NCBI GenBank assembly: GCA_036268995.1
Contig: DATATB010000128.1
Coordinates: 1 to 47,410 of the forward strand
Length of the DNA: 47,410 nucleotides
Source of the DNA: DATATB01 sp036268995
Lineage (GTDB): Bacteria; Planctomycetota; Planctomycetia; Pirellulales; PNKZ01
Reading direction: 5' to 3'
Below, piece after piece: positions 8,363 to 17,079 of the stretch (its first letter is position 1; each line of letters opens with the position of its first letter). A program made the position numbers and the translations under genes. The notes beneath the pieces were generated by a model. That model ran no database searches, was not told where the DNA came from, and saw only the letters and a program-made list of their open reading frames with translations.

Positions 8363-9322
8363 ATGCGACTGATCATGATGGGCACGGGGCCTTTTGCCGT
8401 GCCGACGTTTCGGGCTTTGTACGACACGCCGCACGAAGTGCTGGGGCTGGTGACGCAACCGCTGCGCAGCGGGCCGGCCAGGCGGCCGGTGCCCACGCCG
8501 ATGCGCGACGTGGCGGCCGAGCACGGCACGCCGGTGTTCGATCCGGAGGATGTGAATACCGAACCGGCGCAGGCCCAACTGCGCGACTTGCGGCCCGACC
8601 TGCTGATCGTGGCCGACTACGGCCAGATCCTGGCGCCAGCCACGCTGGGCACGGCCCGGCTGGGCGGGATCAATTTGCACGGTTCGCTATTGCCCAAATA
8701 CCGCGGGGCGGCGCCGATCAATTGGGCCATCTATCGCGGCGAGCGGACCGCGGGCGTGACCGTGATTCACATGAGTCCCCGCATCGACGCCGGCCCCACG
8801 CTGGCACAGGCGGCCACGGAGATCGGGCCGGAGGAAACCGCTCCCGAATTGGAAATCCGGCTGGCTGAGCTGGGAGGCCCGCTGATCTGCCGGACCATCG
8901 AGCAATTGGCGGCCGGCCAGGTCGAGCCGATTCCGCAAGACGCCGGGCTCGCGTCGCCCGCTCGGCGGCTACGCAAGACGGATGGCGAAGTCGATTGGTC
9001 GCGCGCGGCTTCGGCCATTCGCAATCAAATCCGGGCACTGGAACCCTGGCCGCGCACCAGCACGAACTGGCTGCGGCCGGGTGCCGCGCCGCTGCGGCTG
9101 ATCTTAGGGCCTGCCCATGAAGTGCCGGCCGGCGAGCACCAGTCGGCGGAGCCTGGAACCGTGGTCGTGGCCACGGGCGGCGAACTGGTGATCGCCACGG
9201 GCGGCGGCTGGCTACGGCTGGAGGCAGTGCAGCCGGCCGGCAAACGCCTGCTCTCGGCCGCCGACTTTTTGCGCGGGTATCCACTGGCCTCCGGCGATCG
9301 CTTGGGTCCGGCGATCGGTTAA
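8363..9322 (+). CDS. fmt: Methionyl-tRNA formyltransferase
   Basis: 319 residues from the ATG at 8363. The frame is open further upstream, but homologues start at the equivalent of 'MRLIMMGTGPFAVPTF'. The N-terminal Rossmann-like formyltransferase domain carries the 10-formyl-THF site region 'GGINLHGSLLPKYRGAAPI' (Asn, His of the catalytic set, and the SLLPKYRGAAPI signature) followed by 'TAGVTVIHMSPRIDAGP' with the catalytic Asp. The C-terminal third binds tRNA. It formylates Met-tRNA(fMet) before initiation. It belongs with def upstream. Length is normal for the family. Confidence 0.96.
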   Translation: MRLIMMGTGPFAVPTFRALYDTPHEVLGLVTQPLRSGPARRPVPTPMRDVAAEHGTPVFDPEDVNTEPAQAQLRDLRPDLLIVADYGQILAPATLGTARLGGINLHGSLLPKYRGAAPINWAIYRGERTAGVTVIHMSPRIDAGPTLAQAATEIGPEETAPELEIRLAELGGPLICRTIEQLAAGQVEPIPQDAGLASPARRLRKTDGEVDWSRAASAIRNQIRALEPWPRTSTNWLRPGAAPLRLILGPAHEVPAGEHQSAEPGTVVVATGGELVIATGGGWLRLEAVQPAGKRLLSAADFLRGYPLASGDRLGPAIG

Positions 9323-9332
9323 GCTAGAGGGC

Positions 9333-9578
9333 ATGAAATCGCGCATCGAGCTGTGGCGATTGTTCGTCTCGCTGACGTGCTTCGGCGTTGCCTTCGGCCT
9401 GATTCGCTGGACGCTGTGGATCGTCGATCACTACGGCGGCGGGATTTTCCCGATTCTGTGCGTGATGGCCACGCTCTTGTTGCTGGCGGCCGGCACAGGC
9501 GTGCTGTTTCGGCGGGCGCGGATTTTTATGGCCCAAGTGGCAGTGTGGCTGGTCGACTTCTGCTTCTTCTGGGTGTAG
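9333..9578 (+). CDS. Small two-helix membrane protein
   Basis: 81 residues, starting 10 bases after the fmt stop with GAGGG just before the ATG. Two or three hydrophobic segments cover most of the length (about 8-28, 36-57 and 64-80, the last ending 'VWLVDFCFFWV'). I do not recognise a family. Its position between fmt and the HIT gene, in the same direction and with short gaps, suggests cotranscription. Treat as a hypothetical inner-membrane protein. Confidence 0.6.
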   Translation: MKSRIELWRLFVSLTCFGVAFGLIRWTLWIVDHYGGGIFPILCVMATLLLLAAGTGVLFRRARIFMAQVAVWLVDFCFFWV

Positions 9579-9663
9579 CTTGCCGCCTGATAAGAGCCCT
9601 ACTAAACTCGTGGGCGAACAACCTCTTGCGGCGTGAGCGTCTGATCGCGGGGAGAAAAGCAGC

Positions 9664-10233
9664 TTGTCGCACGAACGCCTTTGGGCCCCCTGGCGCCTGG
9701 CTTATATCACGGGCCAGTCTGCGGCCGCAGCCGACCCGGCTGTCGATCGGCCGTTGCTGCCCGGCGGCGAGCAGTCGTGTTTCTTGTGCCGCAATGCGGT
9801 GGACGATCGCGATCGGCAGAATCTCGTCGTGTATCGCGGCGGCGGCGTGATGGCGGTGCTCAATCGCTATCCGTACAACAATGGCCATGTGCTCATCGCC
9901 CCGCAGCGTCACCTGGCCCGGCTCGATGATCTCGATAGCTCATTGCAACTCGCCTGCCTGGATTTGATGACTCGCCTCGTGAAGCTGCTGGAGAAACGGC
10001 TGAATGCCGAAGGCATGAACATTGGGCTCAACCTGGGCCGCGTGGCCGGAGCCGGCGTGCCGGGGCATTTGCATTGGCATATTGTGCCACGCTGGAGCGG
10101 CGATACCAATTTCATGCCGGTCGTCAGCGAAACCCGCGTGATCTCGCAATCGCTCGATGCGCTCTGGGAACTGCTCGCCCCGGCACTGGCCGAGCAAGCC
10201 CGCGACGGCACAACAGGCTCGGGCCAGGCGTGA
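9664..10233 (+). CDS. HIT-family nucleotide hydrolase/phosphorylase
   Basis: 189 residues from a TTG at 9664, preceded by GGGGAGA about 10 bases upstream; 'SHERLWAPWR' is the typical N-terminus of this subgroup. The catalytic HIT triad HLHWH is at 135-139. A 'CFLC' pair at 39-42 and His83 suggest the zinc-binding form close to Ap4A phosphorylase/GalT-like proteins. Such enzymes cleave dinucleoside polyphosphates or AMP-linked compounds. The last four bases overlap the GTG start of the dGTPase gene (GTGA), so the two nucleotide-metabolism genes are translationally coupled. Confidence 0.92.
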   Translation: MSHERLWAPWRLAYITGQSAAAADPAVDRPLLPGGEQSCFLCRNAVDDRDRQNLVVYRGGGVMAVLNRYPYNNGHVLIAPQRHLARLDDLDSSLQLACLDLMTRLVKLLEKRLNAEGMNIGLNLGRVAGAGVPGHLHWHIVPRWSGDTNFMPVVSETRVISQSLDALWELLAPALAEQARDGTTGSGQA

Positions 10234-11366
10234 GCAATCCAGCCGACGAAACGCCGGTCTATTTTCTGCGCGACGAGTTGCTGCTGGCACCTTATGCCAT
10301 GCACAGCGTGCACTCGGCCGGCCGCAAACATCTCGAGCCGCTGCATCCCTATCGCGGACCTTTCCACCGCGACCGTGATCGCATCGTACACAGTGCCGCG
10401 TATCGCCGGTTGAGCGCGAAGACGCAGGTTTTTACCGGTGAGATGGGCGACTATCATCGCACGCGACTGACGCACACGCTCGAGGTGGCCTCGATCGCCC
10501 GCACGCTGGCCCGGGCATTGCGTCTGAACGAAGACCTGGTCGAAGCCCTGGCTTTGGCGCACGACATCGGGCATCCGCCGTATGGCCACGCCGGCGAGGA
10601 CGTGCTCGCCGCCTGCCTGGCCGGGCAAGGCAGCTTTTCGCACAACGAGCAGGCGTTGCGGATCGTCGAACTGCTCGAACAGCGGTATCCCGAATTTCCC
10701 GGGCTGAACCTGAGCGTCGAAGTGCTCGAAGGCCAGGCCACGCGCATCAAGCACGACACGCGCTCGACGCGTCCGCTGCTGGAAGTGCAAGTGGTGGAAG
10801 CGGCCGACAGCGTGGCCTACGACACGCATGACGCCGACGACGCCCTGGAACTGGGCCTGCTGTCGCTCGATCAATTGGCCGAAACCGCGCTATGGCGCGA
10901 AGCCGTCCAACGCGTCCGGGCGCGCTATGCGGCGCTCGAAGGCCCCGAGTTGAAGCGCGCGGTGCTGCACGAGTTGATCGACTGGCAAGTCGGCGATCTG
11001 CTGGAGCAATCCCGGCTGAACATCCAGCGTCTTAGTTTGACCAGTGCCAACGACGTCCGGCGTTCGGAGTTGGTGGTCAAAGCCAGCGCGGAACTGGCCG
11101 CAAAAAAAATCGAGCTTGAGCGGTTCCTGCACCAGCGCGTTTATCGCCATCCGCAAGTGTTGACGCAGCGCGATCTGGCCCAGCACGAATTGCGCGAACT
11201 ATTTGCCGGCTATTGCGCCCGGCCCGAGCTGATGCCCGACCGCTTCGGCCTCCGGATTGCCGAGTATGGGCTGGCGCGCACGGTCGTCGACTATCTGGCC
11301 GGCATGACCGATCGCTTTGCCCGGCACGAATACGCCCGGCTGTTTTCCGATGGGACGACGCCATAA
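10230..11366 (+). CDS. dgt: dGTPase (deoxyguanosinetriphosphate triphosphohydrolase-like, HD domain)
   Basis: 378 residues from the GTG at 10230. I chose this start because it overlaps the HIT stop as GTGA, while the longer frame would overlap the HIT gene by 160 bases. HD-domain metal ligands are seen in 'YHRTRLTHTLEVA' (His82), 'LAHDIGHPPYGH' (His111, Asp112) and 'EAADSVAYDTHD'. 'RDRDRIVHSAAYRRLSAKTQVF' is the family N-terminal signature. The protein hydrolyses dNTPs to nucleosides and triphosphate; the short (type 2) form is usual in bacteria outside enterics. The TAA stop is part of an inverted repeat element (11363-11423). Confidence 0.93.
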   Translation: MSNPADETPVYFLRDELLLAPYAMHSVHSAGRKHLEPLHPYRGPFHRDRDRIVHSAAYRRLSAKTQVFTGEMGDYHRTRLTHTLEVASIARTLARALRLNEDLVEALALAHDIGHPPYGHAGEDVLAACLAGQGSFSHNEQALRIVELLEQRYPEFPGLNLSVEVLEGQATRIKHDTRSTRPLLEVQVVEAADSVAYDTHDADDALELGLLSLDQLAETALWREAVQRVRARYAALEGPELKRAVLHELIDWQVGDLLEQSRLNIQRLSLTSANDVRRSELVVKASAELAAKKIELERFLHQRVYRHPQVLTQRDLAQHELRELFAGYCARPELMPDRFGLRIAEYGLARTVVDYLAGMTDRFARHEYARLFSDGTTP

Positions 11367-11423
11367 AGCCGCGACCGCTGGTCGCGCCCATGAACGCCCC
11401 GCGACCAGCGGTCGCGGCTTTAT
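11363..11423. repeat. Perfect inverted repeat overlapping the dGTPase stop
   Basis: Two 24-base arms at 11363-11386 and 11400-11423 are exact reverse complements. Each arm also contains the nested palindrome GCGACC-gct-GGTCGC. The left arm begins 'ataaagccgcgacc' and supplies the TAA stop of the dGTPase gene. One arm recurs with one difference on the minus strand at 33715-33738, where it supplies the stop of another gene. It could act as a transcription terminator without a T-run. Confidence 0.8.
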
Positions 11424-11518
11424 GTTCGGGAAGTTGATCCGCGATTGGCACGCTTTTGGCTCGGCAATGGGGGTCCGCGTGTCGTCAAAATGCAACCCCG
11501 TGCGAGGAGTACCGAGCC

Positions 11519-11974
11519 ATGCGAAGGTTTCAAGGAATGTTTTTGGCTGGGGCGCTGTGCGTGTCGGTCGCCGGGCTAGCAGTCGTCCGGGCACAACAAC
11601 CGCCGCCCGCGCCTCCGCCCGCGCAGCAGCCGGCTGGCTCGGTTGGGCAACGGGTGGGCACGCGTGTGGATAATGCACTCGATCGGGTGGAGCAAGGCGC
11701 GGCGAGCGCCGAAGCGGCCGTGCAGCAGGGTTTTGCCAGCGCCCGGGCAAAAATTGACGAAATGGGGACGGAGGGGCGCGTCTATGGTCGCCTGCGGTGG
11801 GACAAAGCCCTAGCCGGCTCGACGCTCTCCGTGCAGGCATCTGGCCAGGTCGTGACGCTCACGGGAACGGTGCCCGACCAGGCCGCGCGGACAAAAGCCA
11901 ATGTGCTGGCCCGGGATACGATCGGCGTCTCGCAGGTCATCGATCAATTGTCGTTGGCCAGTCAGCCGCACTAA
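11519..11974 (+). CDS. Secreted BON-domain protein
   Basis: 151 residues from the ATG at 11519, preceded by GAGGAG about 10 bases upstream. A signal peptide spans about 1-25 ('FLAGALCVSVAGLAVVRAQQ') and is followed by a Pro/Gln-rich linker and an Ala-rich helical segment. A BON domain lies at about 85-147, seen from 'LSVQASGQVVTLTGTVPDQ' and the closing 'DTIGVSQVIDQL'. BON domains bind phospholipid or help maintain the envelope (as in OsmY). It stands alone between the dGTPase and the kinase gene. Confidence 0.85.
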   Translation: MRRFQGMFLAGALCVSVAGLAVVRAQQPPPAPPPAQQPAGSVGQRVGTRVDNALDRVEQGAASAEAAVQQGFASARAKIDEMGTEGRVYGRLRWDKALAGSTLSVQASGQVVTLTGTVPDQAARTKANVLARDTIGVSQVIDQLSLASQPH

Positions 11975-12001
11975 GTGCTCCGATCCGCTCGGTTGGTGGG
12001 T

Positions 12002-12007
12002 TATAAT
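12002..12007 (+). promoter_or_regulatory. Candidate -10 element for the kinase gene
   Basis: A perfect TATAAT at 12002-12007 lies 39 bases before the kinase ATG in an 72-base gap. No good -35 hexamer is visible at the right distance, so the call rests on the -10 match and its position alone. Confidence 0.4.
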
Positions 12008-12046
12008 CGGGGCCAGTGGTCTCTTGTTTAACGGGGCTCCTGGTCG

Positions 12047-14293
12047 ATGACGATCGCGCCTATCGCACCCACATTATCGCAGACGCCCGAAGAGCAGACG
12101 CGCTCCAAGGAGCGCAGTCTGGCCCATACCCGGCCGCCGCTGGACGTGCCCGGCTACGAGTCGGAACGTTTTCTCGGCGCCGGCGCGTATGGCGAAGTCT
12201 GGGTGGCCCGCGATCGCAACACCGGTCGGCGCGTGGCCATCAAATACTACACGCACCGCGGTGGGCTGGATTGGTCGCTGCTATCGCGCGAGGTCGAGAA
12301 GCTGTCGTTTTTGTTTGGCGACCGCTACGTCGTGCAACTGTTCGGCGTGGGCTGGGAGGCCGAGCCACCCTATTATGTGATGGAATACCTCGATCACGGC
12401 TCGCTGGCCGATCGGCTCAAGCAAGGCCCGCTGCCGGTGGCCGAGGCCGTGAGCCTGTTTCGCGAGATTGCCGTGGGGCTGGTGCACGCGCACGGCAAGG
12501 GCGTGCTGCACTGCGATCTGAAGCCGGCCAACGTGTTGCTGGACCAGGACAACCATCCGCGGCTGGCCGACTTCGGTCAGTCGCGCATGAGCAACGAGCA
12601 ACGCCCGGCCCTGGGCACGCTGTTTTACATGGCGCCGGAGCAGGCCAACCTGCACGCCGTGCCCGACGCCAAGTGGGACGTGTACGGCTTGGGGGCCGTG
12701 CTGTATTGCATGCTGACGGGCGAACCGCCCTACCGCACCGACTCGACGGCCACGCTGGTGACGCAAGGCCATTCGCTGCCCGAGCAACTCGAACGCTACG
12801 TGCGTCTGCTGCACGAATCACCGCGGCCCACTGCGCATCGCCGCGTGCCGGGCGTCAGCCGCGACCTGGCCGATTTGGTCGATCGCTGCTTGAGCATTCA
12901 TCCGAGCAAGCGCTTCGCCAACCCGCAGATGGTGATCGACGCCCTGCAAACTCGAGTGGCGCGCCGCGCGCGGCGGCCGCTCTTGATTCTGGGGGCGTTG
13001 GGGCCGATGCTGCTGCTGGCGGTGATGATTCTGTTCTTTTGGAGCGGGGCGGAAACATCGGTCAAGGATTTCGAAGCCGCCCAAGTGGAGCGCTCGCTGG
13101 ACAGCAACCGTTTTGCCGCGCGCTTTGTCGCCGAGCTGGTGGGCGAGCAGATCGACCGCCGCTGGGCGACGCTCACCGACGAAGCGATGGATCCGCAACT
13201 GCGCGCGCAGCTGACCAGCGCCACGGGCAAAGCCGTTTCGGATCCGAGCCGAACCACGCTGCAAACGATGGTCGATAGCCTGCGGAAAGAGCACCCGGAG
13301 CTGACCGCCACGCACTGGTTCCTGCTCGATCGCCACGGCACCCAACTGGCCGCCAGCCCGCTCGATCCGCGCACCGCCAACAAGAACTTCGCCTTCCGCG
13401 ATTATTTCAACGGCACGGGCCGCGATCTTTCGACCCATCCGGCGGATGCCACGCCGATTCACGAGCCGCATCGCTCGCACGTCTATCGCGACGTCAGCGA
13501 TCGGCTGGCGCTGGCCTTTACCGTGCCGGTGTGGAGCGGCCGCGACGGCATCGACGACCAGCGCGTGATCGGCGTGTTGGGCATTTCCGTCGAGCTGGGA
13601 AACTTCGCCGTGCTGCGGCCGGAAAACGCCCAAGGCAAAGACCGCTTCGCGTCGCTCGTCGATACCCTGGCCGATGGCAGCCCCAAGCCACGGGCCGGCT
13701 TGATTCTCGAACACGCGTCGACCGGCGAAAAGCAGCAAGTAGAAGGACCCTATCCGCAGGTTTATGTTGAGGACGGCCAGCTCCAGCGGTTGCTCAAATT
13801 GGAAGACCTCGTGCTCAAGGCCGAGGACAAGCGCTCGGCCGAAATCACCCGGCTCGAAGCCAAGGACGACTACCAGGACCCCTTCGACGGCAAATACGCC
13901 GGCCGTTGGCTGGCGGCCTTTCAGCCGGTGATGGTGCATTACCCGCACCCTTACGAGCAGCGAGAGATCAACACCCACTGGGTCGTCGTCGTGCAGGAGC
14001 GCTTTGACGATGCGGTCCACCCCGTACGGCTGTTGGGGCATCGCCTGCTGGATTGGGGACTCGAAGGGCTGGGCGTGGTGCTGGCCGTCGTCACGGCGCT
14101 GTGGTTATTCGTGATCCTGGTGATGAACGAAACACCGATCTTCCGCTGGGGCCGCAGACTGCGCAAGCGAGCGGGCCTGCCGGTCACCGCCAGCGGCAGC
14201 AGTTCCGTCGGATCGGGCACCGGCAGCGGCACGCCCGGCTCACTGGCCGCGATCGCCGCCGAAAACGATTCCGGCTTGTCCGGCACGGAGTGA
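12047..14293 (+). CDS. Receptor-like Ser/Thr protein kinase with Cache-type sensor domain
   Basis: 748 residues. The N-terminal kinase domain (about 37-300) has the glycine loop GAGAYGEV (44-51), the VAIK lysine (K66), HCDLKPAN (155-162, catalytic D157), DFG (175-177) and APEQ (196-199). All key residues are present. A membrane helix follows (about 311-332), then an extracellular domain of some 340 residues whose 'FAFRDYFNG', 'HVYRDVSDRLALAFTVPVW' and 'VIGVLGISVELG' segments resemble a double Cache ligand-sensing domain. A second membrane helix (about 673-693) and a short Ser/Gly tail end the protein. Planctomycetes carry many such kinases. A typical bacterial PknB-type kinase has PASTA repeats instead; none are seen here. 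The ligand is unknown. Confidence 0.93.
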   Translation: MTIAPIAPTLSQTPEEQTRSKERSLAHTRPPLDVPGYESERFLGAGAYGEVWVARDRNTGRRVAIKYYTHRGGLDWSLLSREVEKLSFLFGDRYVVQLFGVGWEAEPPYYVMEYLDHGSLADRLKQGPLPVAEAVSLFREIAVGLVHAHGKGVLHCDLKPANVLLDQDNHPRLADFGQSRMSNEQRPALGTLFYMAPEQANLHAVPDAKWDVYGLGAVLYCMLTGEPPYRTDSTATLVTQGHSLPEQLERYVRLLHESPRPTAHRRVPGVSRDLADLVDRCLSIHPSKRFANPQMVIDALQTRVARRARRPLLILGALGPMLLLAVMILFFWSGAETSVKDFEAAQVERSLDSNRFAARFVAELVGEQIDRRWATLTDEAMDPQLRAQLTSATGKAVSDPSRTTLQTMVDSLRKEHPELTATHWFLLDRHGTQLAASPLDPRTANKNFAFRDYFNGTGRDLSTHPADATPIHEPHRSHVYRDVSDRLALAFTVPVWSGRDGIDDQRVIGVLGISVELGNFAVLRPENAQGKDRFASLVDTLADGSPKPRAGLILEHASTGEKQQVEGPYPQVYVEDGQLQRLLKLEDLVLKAEDKRSAEITRLEAKDDYQDPFDGKYAGRWLAAFQPVMVHYPHPYEQREINTHWVVVVQERFDDAVHPVRLLGHRLLDWGLEGLGVVLAVVTALWLFVILVMNETPIFRWGRRLRKRAGLPVTASGSSSVGSGTGSGTPGSLAAIAAENDSGLSGTE

Positions 14294-14324
14294 AAGGGAA
14301 CGAGTACTGGAACGAAGAAGTTTT

Positions 14325-14398
14325 AACCACGGATTCCACTGATGGCACGGATATAGAAACGAAGCCTCCCATCGGTGCTATCCGTGACATCCGTGGTT
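14325..14398. repeat. Dispersed 'ACCACGGAT' inverted repeat
   Basis: Outer arms AACCACGGAT (14325-14334) and ATCCGTGGTT (14389-14398) pair perfectly. A second, inner pair ggcacggat / atccgtgac pairs nearly fully. The same outer words recur around 41886-41963. It lies between the kinase gene and the left ribD duplicate. The 14294-14613 gap otherwise holds only the ribD 3' fragment and a 92-base stretch in which I see nothing. Confidence 0.65.
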
Positions 14399-14427
14399 TC
14401 TTCCTTGGCTTTGTTTGCCACGTTCGA

Positions 14428-14521
14428 TCAGACCGTGGACGTAGAGGTCCTCGCCGAGAGTTTCGGTCTGGAGTTCGGCGAGGTGCAGGGCCGCGCTGAT
14501 TTGCTCGATGCCGTGACCGCC
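14428..14521 (-). pseudogene. Left direct repeat: duplicated 3' end of ribD (attL-like)
   Basis: These 94 bases match 19155-19248, inside the 3' end of the intact ribD gene, in the same orientation with only three mismatches. Read on the minus strand they encode the RibD C-terminal stretch beginning GGHGIEQISAALHLAEL and ending near GEDLYVHGL. No ribD start or body precedes it, so it is a gene remnant. Together with the copy at 19155-19248 it brackets the methyltransferase/Vsr/Z1 island exactly. This is the expected mark of site-specific integration, or of recombination with a foreign ribD 3' end. Confidence 0.9.
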
Positions 14522-14613
14522 ACCTAACAGGCCCGCGGCTCGGCCGCACAACGAGTTCACCGGACGCTCGCTCAAACCAAATTCCCGCGGACCGGTCAGG
14601 CCAGCCGAAGTGC

Positions 14614-16560
14614 CTACACGGCGAAGGCAAACGCATATAGCCCGTCTGGAAACCTGATCTGTGGCCACCAAGCGGGATGTTTTCCGCGTCCAGGCTTCGT
14701 GCGAAGCAAGAATAGGGCAATTTTGTCTCGCGGTACGCGCGCTGCTTCGCCGCCGGTCAAAATGCCTTGTGTTTCATGCCGCTTTTCTTTGAGATCGCGG
14801 TCACGGTCGACGTAAACGTAGCCGGTCTGTTGGTTGTTAAGCTTTGCAAATTGCGCAATAGATTCGGCGACGGCGGTCGGATCCCAAACGAACTCCGACT
14901 CCTGCTGGTCGGGCATCGTGGAGGCGATTAGCGTCTTCAGATCCGCGATGGGAAGCTCGGCGTATTCCTTATCCGGAATTGCTGCAAGTTTCTTGTCGAT
15001 TTTGTCCGTTGGCGCCTTTACGGCTTCATTGCGCATCACCTGGGCTGGATTGTACGTGCTGCCGCCTGAGTACACGCCGATAAGGCCTGGAGCCAAAACG
15101 TTCCTGCGGGTTGCGCTCAGGCCTCCCTCAATGTAGATCCCGCGAAACTCCTCCGTGGGCCGCTGCCCGATCAGATCGCGCAGGCCGCGCTCCATTTTAT
15201 TGATCGCCTTAAACACCGCATGCAGTTGCGGCGGGAGGAATAGCCGCAAAAGGCCGATGTCCTTCCTTCGGTAACCGTACATGCGGGCGTGCTGCAAGAC
15301 CGTGTCGGCCTGCGGTCGCTTCGGGTGGCGGCCGTAGTAACTGACAAGCAGGTTCTTAATGGTCACTCCGCGGCCAAGCTTGTTACCGCCCACAAAGAGA
15401 TTGTATGGCGACTCCACGGCAACGTCCTCGTCCGTTTCGCCGTTCACCAGCTTCACCGTGATTCCGGGCGAGAAGAAGCCGATTGCTTCCAAAAGTCCAT
15501 CAAATTTGACGGCTCGCAAGCCTTCGTGTGTCGTCGCCAAGTCATCATAAGCGGCCTTTAGCCTCTTAACGGTCGCATGATTCCTCGCCTTTACGCTGGC
15601 CGCGAGTTCAGTTTTGTACTTGCGCAACAGGTCAACGATATGTTTATGGTCGCTCGTCTTCGTGCTCACGTGGCACAGAAACGCGCAATTCTGGTCTGGC
15701 TCGGTCGTACGCTTGAACGTCGCCCCGATCATGAACGAGTCCAGCGATTTGAGGAGCGACTTCGGAATTTCCAGTGTCGGGGCTGGCTGCGCTCCAGGCG
15801 CCAATACCGCAATGTCGTTGATATCGAATTCACGAACGAGATCGGAGCCATCGCCGAAAAAATCGTCACCACCGACGTATTCAGAACCAGGATGGCTCAA
15901 CACCGTGAACTTGGGCCGGAATTCATGACCCGGCGTTTGCAGAAACAGGGCCTGCGGCGTCGCCGTCACCTGTAAATAGGTGTTTTTCTCGAAGAACCCA
16001 CGCAGGTCGCCGATTTTCTCGTTGATTTTGCTCCTCGTGCCGTCGGCGCGATTTTCCTTTGTATTCAAGCTCGCCTGATCCGCCTCGTCGTCAATAATCA
16101 GGCAACTCAGCCCTCGCACCCGACCCTTCTTGAAGTTCTCGATCAGCGTGTTTAGAAGGCTGCCATTCTTTGTCGTGACGATGCAGCACGTACCCCCTTT
16201 GATGCGCTGCAGGAAGCTGTCACAATCCTTGAAGTCCTTTTTCCCGATGATGTCGAGCCCCGGGAATGCCAGGCGCGCTCGTCCGAGCGTCTGCTCGTAG
16301 AGAGGATCGTTGTCCGAGGTCAGAATAATGATGGTCCGGTAGCCCTCGTCGGCACCAATTGCGCCGGTGACGGTGAGAACCCCCGTCTTTCCACTTTGGA
16401 CCAACCCGTAAATGAGGCCATTTGTCTCTTCTTTGCCGCCGCTGACAGGATTGACCCATCTCAGCGCCACCTCGTCGGCGGTGACGTTAATATCCTTGAC
16501 TTCCTCGGCATTCCCGATCTGCTTTTGTAGCAACGCAAGAACTTGATCGCGGTGTTTCAT
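14614..16560 (-). CDS. Z1-domain superfamily II ATPase/helicase-like protein
   Basis: 648 residues. A P-loop is seen as 'GLVQSGKTG' (about 50-58), Walker B as 'LIIDDEADQASLN' and motif III as 'QVTATPQALFLQ'. The second half has 'GGNKLGRGVTIKNLLVSYY' and the motif VI-like 'TVLQHARMYGYRR', which mark the Z1 domain. In the literature on MutL/MORC-linked restriction systems (Iyer, Abhiman and Aravind 2008) Z1 proteins accompany a cytosine methyltransferase, Vsr, a MORC-type ATPase and a PD-(D/E)XK protein. Here the methyltransferase and Vsr are present but no MORC. The ATG follows the upstream stop by 10 bases, so translation is probably coupled. It is somewhat short for a Z1 protein, yet all motor motifs are in place. 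Confidence 0.88.
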   Translation of the reverse strand: MKHRDQVLALLQKQIGNAEEVKDINVTADEVALRWVNPVSGGKEETNGLIYGLVQSGKTGVLTVTGAIGADEGYRTIIILTSDNDPLYEQTLGRARLAFPGLDIIGKKDFKDCDSFLQRIKGGTCCIVTTKNGSLLNTLIENFKKGRVRGLSCLIIDDEADQASLNTKENRADGTRSKINEKIGDLRGFFEKNTYLQVTATPQALFLQTPGHEFRPKFTVLSHPGSEYVGGDDFFGDGSDLVREFDINDIAVLAPGAQPAPTLEIPKSLLKSLDSFMIGATFKRTTEPDQNCAFLCHVSTKTSDHKHIVDLLRKYKTELAASVKARNHATVKRLKAAYDDLATTHEGLRAVKFDGLLEAIGFFSPGITVKLVNGETDEDVAVESPYNLFVGGNKLGRGVTIKNLLVSYYGRHPKRPQADTVLQHARMYGYRRKDIGLLRLFLPPQLHAVFKAINKMERGLRDLIGQRPTEEFRGIYIEGGLSATRRNVLAPGLIGVYSGGSTYNPAQVMRNEAVKAPTDKIDKKLAAIPDKEYAELPIADLKTLIASTMPDQQESEFVWDPTAVAESIAQFAKLNNQQTGYVYVDRDRDLKEKRHETQGILTGGEAARVPRDKIALFLLRTKPGRGKHPAWWPQIRFPDGLYAFAFAV

Positions 16561-16570
16561 TGAGTACTCA

Positions 16571-16990
16571 TCATTCGAGGATTTTCAACCAAGTCGATGG
16601 GGCAATTTTGCCGTCCAATGAACCGTCCGGGCCGGCTACCTCATAGTGCTTGCCATGTCGGCGATAACAGGCAATATGAATCGCGGATTGCCTAGGAGGC
16701 GCGACAGCGATGTAGGAGTCGAACGGAAAGGCGGCCACTCCGTCTGCGCCGCAAATCAAGCCGATGATGGTCTTCGACGTGGTGGCTCGCTTCGACAGAA
16801 TCTGCTGTTCGTCTGTCGTGAACGTGAAAGCCCAGGGGCTTCGCGATCTTGTGCTGTACTTTAACAGGACAAGCAGCGAATCGTTCAGCACGAAAAAGGG
16901 CGGCTCGTACCGAACGCCGGCGATGCGACCGGTGCGGGCAAGACGGTAGAGTGCCGCCCCTTCGTAGAACTCCTGCTTCTTAATTGGCAT
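16571..16990 (-). CDS. Unrecognised 139-residue island protein
   Basis: I do not recognise this protein. It starts 'MPIKKQEFYEGAALYRLAR' and has a probable beta-rich core ('PPFFVLNDSLLVLLKYST'), then 'PWAFTFTTDEQQILSKRA' and 'TIIGLICGADGVAAFPFD'. The stretch with Asp and Lys around residues 36-43 faintly recalls a nuclease core but lacks a clear second acid, so I do not call it a nuclease. No membrane segment or signal peptide is seen. It sits between vsr (89-base gap) and the Z1 gene (10-base gap) on the same strand, so it is very likely part of the same system, perhaps a target-recognition or effector subunit. Confidence 0.8.
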   Translation of the reverse strand: MPIKKQEFYEGAALYRLARTGRIAGVRYEPPFFVLNDSLLVLLKYSTRSRSPWAFTFTTDEQQILSKRATTSKTIIGLICGADGVAAFPFDSYIAVAPPRQSAIHIACYRRHGKHYEVAGPDGSLDGKIAPSTWLKILE

Positions 16991-17079
16991 CGGTTGCGAC
17001 CGTCGGCTTCGGCGGTTCCGTCAAGGCCTTAACGATTGAATACAATGCGACCACCGTCGTCAACGATCTGCCCTGCGCT

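Noticed and set aside
14522..14613. ACCTAAC next to the left direct repeat, which fits half of an integron attC site
   Set aside because: No matching GTTRRRY partner or attC-like secondary structure was found, and no integron integrase is present.
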